A stretch of 64,000 bases of DNA from assembly GCA_050291935.1 (NCBI GenBank), contig JBNKKR010000004.1, positions 1 to 64,000 on the forward strand, read 5' to 3'. The first letter of the stretch is position 1, and each line of letters starts with the position of its first letter. The notes beneath the pieces are model-generated. The model worked only from the letters and a program-made list of their open reading frames with translations. It made no database searches and was not told the DNA's origin. This document shows, one piece after another, positions 58,933 to 64,000 of this stretch. The position numbers and the translations under genes are program-made. Source of the DNA: Desulfocapsa sp050291935. Lineage in GTDB: Bacteria; Desulfobacterota; Desulfobulbia; Desulfobulbales; Desulfocapsaceae.

Positions 58933-60114
58933 TTATCGTTTCTTCGCAAAGGCTACAAAGAGTTGCGAGCATATTCGAAGTGGCCTTAGGAAATAATAGA
59001 GCCAAGTCAGTCTATTTGGTAGTTGTAGTATTTGCCAGTCTGCTTTGGTGGGTAAAACAAAAAGACGAATCAGATGTCTTGCTTGGTCGAAAATGTTGTC
59101 ACGAATATACAAATGGTTATGGGTAAAACGAGCCTGTTTTCGACTGTTACGATTGTTACCAAAAAGACGGCTTAGCAACTCTTCGCCAGTCTGTTTCACT
59201 CGAACGTTGGCGCTGGCTTTATTCTGTAAATTCTGGGGCAGTGTAATATCAAATAGTTGATGAGCGAGTAACAGGCCAAGAAGAACAATGTTTTTGCAAT
59301 GTAGCTTTTCGGCAAGTTGCCAGGCTTGTTTCCAGTTTATATCTTTACGGGTATTGACTAATTCGGCCAAACAACAAATCCATTCAAGTGTTTCCCAGTT
59401 GTGTTTTTCGCCGTGGATACAGAGGTATACAAGTAGGGCGGTTGGGCCTATGGTGCAAACTTTTTTTCCGCAGAATTCAACGAACTCGATATGGTCTTTA
59501 ATTATATCCAAGGTAAAGGCTTGTGGCAATGATCTGCCGGATAGTTCCCAGTGAAGCTCCAGAAACATATTGTGAGATTCGTTTTTGAAGTTGAGATTAT
59601 CTTCCACTTTTATGTATTGGGAGAGTTGAGAGCTTGACAGGCGCAGCTCGGGCAAGTACCCATATTGTTGTAACAAGTCATTTGATTGTTTGACATGACG
59701 TGTATGGATTAGCACATCAAGATCGCCAAATGGTCTAAAACCGAGGTTTCCATATACTGAGACCGCAAGTACTGGACCTTTAAAAGGTACTATCGGAATA
59801 TGATGTTTTTGAAAGAGGTCCAGGATTGTAAATAGCTGCGCGCTGAACTGAAGATTTCGCTGGGTAATATGTAATGTAAACCCGGTAAGTTGCTTGGCGA
59901 TAGTACTTGGAATTAATTCTGGGCAGCTTTGTTTTAGGTTGTGGTGGAGTAATGTTAACACTCTGTGTTTCTTTGCCGCCTGGATGAGGTAATCCCAGTC
60001 AGGATTTTTGGATACAAGTCTGCAAATCTGTTGTTGTAGGTTTGCATTCAATTTTGTTCGTGAACAACATAGTAGTAGTTCGTGCTCTGGTCTATGAATA
60101 TGTTGAGCTTTCAT
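58933..60114 (-). CDS. NTP_transf_5-like nucleotidyltransferase family protein
   Basis: 393 aa. The core reads FKGPVLAVSVYGNLGFRPFGDLDVLI, where G.RPFGDLDVL is the nucleotidyltransferase active-site pattern with two Asp. C-terminal Leu/Trp-rich helices (WETLEWICCLAELVNTRKDINW) are typical of DUF/PF14907. This family occurs in exopolysaccharide and lasso-peptide clusters; substrate unknown. Lies 34 bp from wecB and directly after wecG (one base), so it is in the operon. Confidence 0.8.
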   Translation of the reverse strand: MKAQHIHRPEHELLLCCSRTKLNANLQQQICRLVSKNPDWDYLIQAAKKHRVLTLLHHNLKQSCPELIPSTIAKQLTGFTLHITQRNLQFSAQLFTILDLFQKHHIPIVPFKGPVLAVSVYGNLGFRPFGDLDVLIHTRHVKQSNDLLQQYGYLPELRLSSSQLSQYIKVEDNLNFKNESHNMFLELHWELSGRSLPQAFTLDIIKDHIEFVEFCGKKVCTIGPTALLVYLCIHGEKHNWETLEWICCLAELVNTRKDINWKQAWQLAEKLHCKNIVLLGLLLAHQLFDITLPQNLQNKASANVRVKQTGEELLSRLFGNNRNSRKQARFTHNHLYIRDNIFDQARHLIRLFVLPTKADWQILQLPNRLTWLYYFLRPLRICSQLFVAFAKKR

Positions 60115-60861
60115 TCAGATTGAATGCGATTTTGTAAAGTATTTTTCAATGAATACCTGAAACGCAAATAGTGGAAGTACCCGCTGACGTTTTATCCGAT
60201 TTGGTTCTGCAAGTAGACGGTAAAACCATTCAAGTCCAAAACGACAGAAAAGATCTGGTGCACGTTTTACATTTCCGGTGATTACATCAAGCGTACCGCC
60301 TATTCCCTGGCATACACGTATGTTTTTGAGATCCTGGTGGTATGTAGAAAACCATTTTTCCTGTTTGGGTGATCCAAGGGCAAGAAATAATATCTGGGCT
60401 CCGGAATTGTTTATCTGTTCCACAAGCTCGTTCATTTTTTCTTCAGGTAGATAGCCGTTACAGCGTCCAACAATTTGTAAATCTGGAAGGCGCTTTTGAA
60501 GTGTTTTTGTAGCTTTGAGATTTACTTCTTCTTTTGCACCGTAGATAAATATTTTATAACCTTGTTTTGCAGACAAGGCACAAATGTCCTGCATGAATTC
60601 ACATCCTGGAACTCTTGAGAGTTTTGCTCCATGTAAAAGCCTTGCTGCCAGCACCATGCCAATGCCGTCTGGTAAAAGTAGGTCGGCGTTTTTAAAACTA
60701 TCATAAAGAAGAGGATCTTGAGGAACGGAATAATTTTTTTCGGGATTGGTGGCAAAAACTGTATGGGGTCGGTTACCAGTTTCGATAAAATTTGCGACCT
60801 GTTGTAATGCACCCTCCTTGGTGATGGCGTCTGTCCAAATATTTAAAATAGGATACCTCAT
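60115..60861 (-). CDS. wecG: WecG/TagA/CpsF-family glycosyltransferase
   Basis: 248 aa. N-terminal INIWTDAITKEGALQQVANFIETG; VFATNPEK; LLLPDGIGMVLAARLLHGAKLSRVPGCEFMQDIC (catalytic Asp loop); FIYGAKEEVNLKATK; ILFLALGSPKQEKW; CQGIGGTLDVITGNVKRAPDLFCRFGLEWFYRLLAEP. Transfers ManNAc or its uronate to the lipid-linked first sugar. With wecB and the WecA-like transferase it forms a ManNAc-containing disaccharide route. Confidence 0.94.
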   Translation of the reverse strand: MRYPILNIWTDAITKEGALQQVANFIETGNRPHTVFATNPEKNYSVPQDPLLYDSFKNADLLLPDGIGMVLAARLLHGAKLSRVPGCEFMQDICALSAKQGYKIFIYGAKEEVNLKATKTLQKRLPDLQIVGRCNGYLPEEKMNELVEQINNSGAQILFLALGSPKQEKWFSTYHQDLKNIRVCQGIGGTLDVITGNVKRAPDLFCRFGLEWFYRLLAEPNRIKRQRVLPLFAFQVFIEKYFTKSHSI

Positions 60862-60879
60862 ATTCTGATTTCCGTTGTG

Positions 60880-62667
60880 CTACAGCATTACAATGCTAGT
60901 CTTAAAAAAAGTGTTTTCTGGAGTGCCATGTTTTACCGCCTGAATAGTTGTCGTAGGTTCAATCGATCCGTAAGAACGAGAATACCAACCTGCCAATGGC
61001 TCATTTTTGCCATGCAAAAGATTGATGGTTTCAGCGTTTATTGTCAGTGACATGGTTATATTTTCTCGCTGCAAAAGAATGGTTTTGTTTTTCCTACTCA
61101 CTGTTACCGCCGGATGGAGATGAAAGTGTAGCGTATATTCATGCTTACCACTACCTGAAAATGTATCTTCGATGGTAAGCGTCCCTGTTGGGTTAAAAGT
61201 TAGGGTGCGACAGTGGCTCACGGCAATATCTTGTAAGGTAAAGCCGTTGTGTTTCCCGGAAGCGATGATATTATTTTTGTTGACGATTTTTGCTTCCCAA
61301 GAGACCTCAAAAGAGCGATCCCACATGAAACTGCTAAGGTGTTTAGCCTGGCTGAACCCATCGACAGAAACCGTGTTGTGTGCTTTAGTGCTTTTGAAAT
61401 AGCGCCGTAATTGTTGATTTCCATTATATTGAAATGTTCCAGGATCTATGAGGAAATCAATATGTTGAAATGAGATTAGGATTGAGAGACAATCGGCGTG
61501 ACCATGGTTGTATAAGGGGGCCATACCAAGACTGCCGTGATCAAAAAGAATACGCAGCCCATTCTCGCCACGAAACAGAGAGTAACCACTATTTGGAAAG
61601 TTTTTGTAGGGTAATGGTTGATTGGTAGCATTCAGTACTTCTCGGACAGGTGAGAGTCCTGGAGCAACAGCAAAACCATCATCACTATCTCCAATCATCG
61701 GTAGAGATTCGTCTTTATACTGAATTGTTTGTAAAAATGTTTCGCCAACAAGAACTCGTTTTCGCATGGAAGAACAATCATGGAGATTATTGTCGGTAAG
61801 GAAATGAATTGCCAGCCAATACAGATCAAGTACAAAACGATGATAGGAGAAGGATTGTTCTGCCGGTCCACCATCATCGAGAATTTGATGGTTACACTCT
61901 TGTTCTAGCAGTCGAATGCCGGTTTGTAGCCATTCTGTTCCTTGATCAGTTTTTTTAAACAGTGCTCCGGCAATGATTAAACCAACACACTCACTTATGG
62001 TGTGATTGCCTAATGATGAGTATAGTGAAAGACGTTTGCGAATTAACCAGCTATGCTGGAAAATTGTTAACAGCAGTGTGTGTTGCTGATTACTGCTTAA
62101 CTGTTTTAGGTTTAGATAAGCAGCAAAAAAAACAGGGATGCGCAGAGCACATTCCATAACAGAGGTATAATGGGGACCATGCAGAAAAGGGTTGTGAATA
62201 ATCCACCAAAATAGCCTTGCTTGGATAAGTTCTTCAATGGAGTTCTTTTGTTCTTGATTTCTATTTGTTGATAGGTGATGAAGTAAAATCATCAGGTGCT
62301 GCAGTCTGGCCGGTTCCCAAACAGCACGAATATCCGGATCTGTATTTTTTTGCTTTATTTCCGAGAAGGGGATTTCTCGCCAGGTGTCTTCAAAAGTAGA
62401 TAAAACCGAGCGCTTTTCCCCTAGGGTGAATTCTTTCCCATTCTCGAGTTGGGTGTGTAGTACACTCTTTACAGAGCATGAAAGTTTCGGGAATTTAAGG
62501 GTGTGATTCGCTGCCTTTTGTAGGTCACGCACCAAGTCTTTTTTATAACTGTTTGGGTTTGCTTTTAATTTTTGTATAAGTAAAGAATCAGATATTCTAT
62601 GGAGGATTTCAGCCATTGAAGAACGACGTAGTCTAAGGAAGTAGAAATGAAGTCGTTCAATATTCAT
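60880..62667 (-). CDS. heparinase II/III-family polysaccharide lyase-like protein
   Basis: 595 aa from ATG 62667 (MNIERLHFYFLRLRRSSMAEILHRI, the family start); a further upstream start adds 24 residues without homology. Middle section is alpha-helical (the alginate_lyase-like N domain: GPHYTSVMECALRIPVFFAAYL, QSFSYHRFVLDLYWLAIHFL). C-terminal beta part: GENGLRILFDHGSLGMAPLYNHGHADCLSILISFQHIDFLIDPGTFQYNGNQQLRRYFKSTKAHNTVSVDG, with His and Tyr for catalysis. Probably trims or modifies uronate-containing polysaccharide in the periplasm. Confidence 0.85.
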   Translation of the reverse strand: MNIERLHFYFLRLRRSSMAEILHRISDSLLIQKLKANPNSYKKDLVRDLQKAANHTLKFPKLSCSVKSVLHTQLENGKEFTLGEKRSVLSTFEDTWREIPFSEIKQKNTDPDIRAVWEPARLQHLMILLHHLSTNRNQEQKNSIEELIQARLFWWIIHNPFLHGPHYTSVMECALRIPVFFAAYLNLKQLSSNQQHTLLLTIFQHSWLIRKRLSLYSSLGNHTISECVGLIIAGALFKKTDQGTEWLQTGIRLLEQECNHQILDDGGPAEQSFSYHRFVLDLYWLAIHFLTDNNLHDCSSMRKRVLVGETFLQTIQYKDESLPMIGDSDDGFAVAPGLSPVREVLNATNQPLPYKNFPNSGYSLFRGENGLRILFDHGSLGMAPLYNHGHADCLSILISFQHIDFLIDPGTFQYNGNQQLRRYFKSTKAHNTVSVDGFSQAKHLSSFMWDRSFEVSWEAKIVNKNNIIASGKHNGFTLQDIAVSHCRTLTFNPTGTLTIEDTFSGSGKHEYTLHFHLHPAVTVSRKNKTILLQRENITMSLTINAETINLLHGKNEPLAGWYSRSYGSIEPTTTIQAVKHGTPENTFFKTSIVML

Positions 62668-62759
62668 GGAGGCTTTTATTAATGTGGTCAGAATGAGTCT
62701 ACATGGATAAGCGTACCGGAAACGAATGTTTTTTTGCAACTTACAGGTGGTAAACTGAC

Positions 62760-64000
62760 TTAACTTTGTGGCTCACCAATAAAAATAGTGCGGCGGTGCT
62801 GTAAGGATTCCAAAACTGCGAAAGTCGCATGGCTAACTGTGAAAATTTCATCTTTTGCTATGGGAGGGACCCCTCCATCCTGAATCGCCCCTAAAAACGC
62901 AGCAAGCATTTTCTTTTGCCCTTTATCCTGAGATAGCATTTTTTTGCGGAATGGTTTGCCCGCGCTGAAAATCTCCAATTCTTTATAATCTCTAATAATA
63001 CCTGTTGATCCACTGGAGTATATTTCGAGGTACTCTTTGGTTAGTGATTTGGCTCCATTGGCAAAATATGATATGGAGCCGATGGATCCATTCTCGAATT
63101 CCAGGTTTATTGAAACAGTATCATTGGTGTTGTGAGGACTAGGAAGGGCAGATGCAGAAACGGTTTTTGGAAGCGATTCACACATGAATGACATGAAATC
63201 AATAAAGTGGCATACCTCACCAAGAATTCTTCCCCCACCAATTGTCCTGTCCTGTATCCATGAATCTGCAGGGATATATCCAGCATTAATCCTGTAAATC
63301 ATGGACATGGGACCCGTTCCTAATTTGTCCTTCATAACTTGAACAAGGGGAGCAAAGCGCCGGTTAAAGCCTACCATCAGATGGGTTGTATCAGTAGCAG
63401 CGTTTTCAATAGCGTTTAACTCTTCAAGGGTTAAGCAGAGGGGTTTTTCAACAAATACATGTTTGTTGTTTTGCAGTGCTTCCAGTATATATTCGGCGTG
63501 ACTATTATGGCGGGTGGAAATGAAAACTGTATTAATATCTTTGTTGTCGAATATGTCTGCCTTTTCAGATGTGCAGAACTCAAAACCAAATTTTTCTGCC
63601 ACTGTTTTTGACGTGGTTCCCGATGTTGTCATTACACCTTTGTTAACAATCTCAGGATCGTTTTTTGGTAAGTTAGGTAAAAGACTGCCTTGGGCATAGC
63701 TTCCAGCACCGATAAAAGCTAATCCTATTTTCCCGGTTGCTTGTATAGGAGCAACAGGGATTTTTTCTCTTTTAATTGGTTTTGTAACATCATATTTGAT
63801 GAGGATCCCAAGAAAGGGTTCATTTCGGTTAACCACCATATCATAAGCCCCAGGTGCATCCTCCAGCGAGAACTCATGGGTGGTTAGAAAGTTTAAATTG
63901 ATCTTTTCTGTACGGATAAGCTCCTGAAAAGCTGCCATATTACGGTTCTCTGTCCAGCGAACGTAGGCAGGAGGATAATCAATTCCTTTGTCTTCATAGT
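62760..64000 (-). CDS. bimodular alcohol-dehydrogenase-like / Gfo-Idh-MocA oxidoreductase, 5' end outside window
   Basis: The reading frame stays open to base 64000, so an N-terminal alcohol-dehydrogenase-like part is cut off; the visible part starts YEDKGIDYPPAYVRWTEN, which is the end of that module. The first in-frame ATG at 63938 is internal. Then follows the Gfo/Idh module: GLAFIGAGSYAQGSLLPNLPKND (Rossmann), FISTRHNSHAEYILEALQNNKHVFVEKPLCL (EKP motif), GGGRILGEVCHFIDFMSFM. These fused proteins occur in exopolysaccharide loci, probably handling an NDP-sugar intermediate. Confidence 0.88.
   Translation of the reverse strand, partial: YEDKGIDYPPAYVRWTENRNMAAFQELIRTEKINLNFLTTHEFSLEDAPGAYDMVVNRNEPFLGILIKYDVTKPIKREKIPVAPIQATGKIGLAFIGAGSYAQGSLLPNLPKNDPEIVNKGVMTTSGTTSKTVAEKFGFEFCTSEKADIFDNKDINTVFISTRHNSHAEYILEALQNNKHVFVEKPLCLTLEELNAIENAATDTTHLMVGFNRRFAPLVQVMKDKLGTGPMSMIYRINAGYIPADSWIQDRTIGGGRILGEVCHFIDFMSFMCESLPKTVSASALPSPHNTNDTVSINLEFENGSIGSISYFANGAKSLTKEYLEIYSSGSTGIIRDYKELEIFSAGKPFRKKMLSQDKGQKKMLAAFLGAIQDGGVPPIAKDEIFTVSHATFAVLESLQHRRTIFIGEPQS

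Noticed and set aside
62760..63938. Complete Gfo/Idh gene starting at 63938
   Set aside because: The frame remains open upstream and encodes the conserved end of a dehydrogenase module, so the gene is truncated by the window.

Overview
The window looks like a chromosomal segment of an anaerobic deltaproteobacterium-type sulfur or sulfate metaboliser (Desulfobacterota, most likely Desulfobulbales). The pointers are an HdrC-like/MvhD/MetV flavin-bifurcation style cluster, UPF0280, the TIGR04282/TIGR04283 glycosyltransferase pair, a GS-I-alpha glutamine synthetase next to GlnB/GlnD, and a PEP-CTERM protein beside a large exopolysaccharide locus. The genus is inference; no rRNA or tRNA gene was seen.

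1-11.9 kb is housekeeping: a truncated exonuclease III gene, a NarL-type response regulator, HU, lgt, mnmG with a methyltransferase, then the conserved rpmH-rnpA-yidD-yidC-jag-mnmE block, and elbB-hpt. This gene order is often near oriC, but dnaA and an origin are not visible. 12-25.3 kb holds the Hdr/Mvh/MetV redox cluster, moeA, mutM, a phosphopantetheinyl transferase, cvpA, two small glycosyltransferases, UPF0280, nucleotide-sugar genes (rfbD, rfbA, manB, manC) and mtnA. 25.4-32.8 kb is a nitrogen-assimilation block: two tandem ammonium transporters behind a multi-hairpin leader, glnB, glnD, and a glutamine synthetase that lacks the adenylylation tyrosine.

32.8-38.7 kb is an accessory island: two complete toxin-antitoxin pairs, three different DUF4143-type AAA ATPases, a decayed ATPase fragment, a broken XRE regulator, a HicB gene with a truncated hicA, and four 22-bp-spaced direct repeats directly upstream of one ATPase.

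38.8-44.7 kb contains the most interesting system: a probable lasso-peptide cluster on the minus strand (ABC ATPase, ABC permease, PqqD-like leader-binding protein, asparagine-synthetase-like cyclase, a 61-residue precursor and an HPr-kinase-like protein). The precursor has the YxxP...G...Tx leader signature, a G1...D9 ring, both cysteines in the tail and a C-terminal serine that is the expected target of the kinase. No B2 (transglutaminase-like) leader peptidase is present. The cluster continues an operon with galU and cysC and converges on a PEP-CTERM protein gene.

46.4-64 kb is mainly a Wzy-type exopolysaccharide locus: three small exported or membrane genes on the plus strand, then on the minus strand a Wzy/TPR polymerase or ligase, Wzc tyrosine kinase, Wza exporter, outer-membrane barrel, secreted small protein, a WecA/MraY-type initiating transferase fused to a PilZ-like domain (possible c-di-GMP control), wecB, a nucleotidyltransferase-like protein, WecG, a heparinase-type protein and a bimodular dehydrogenase cut by the window end.
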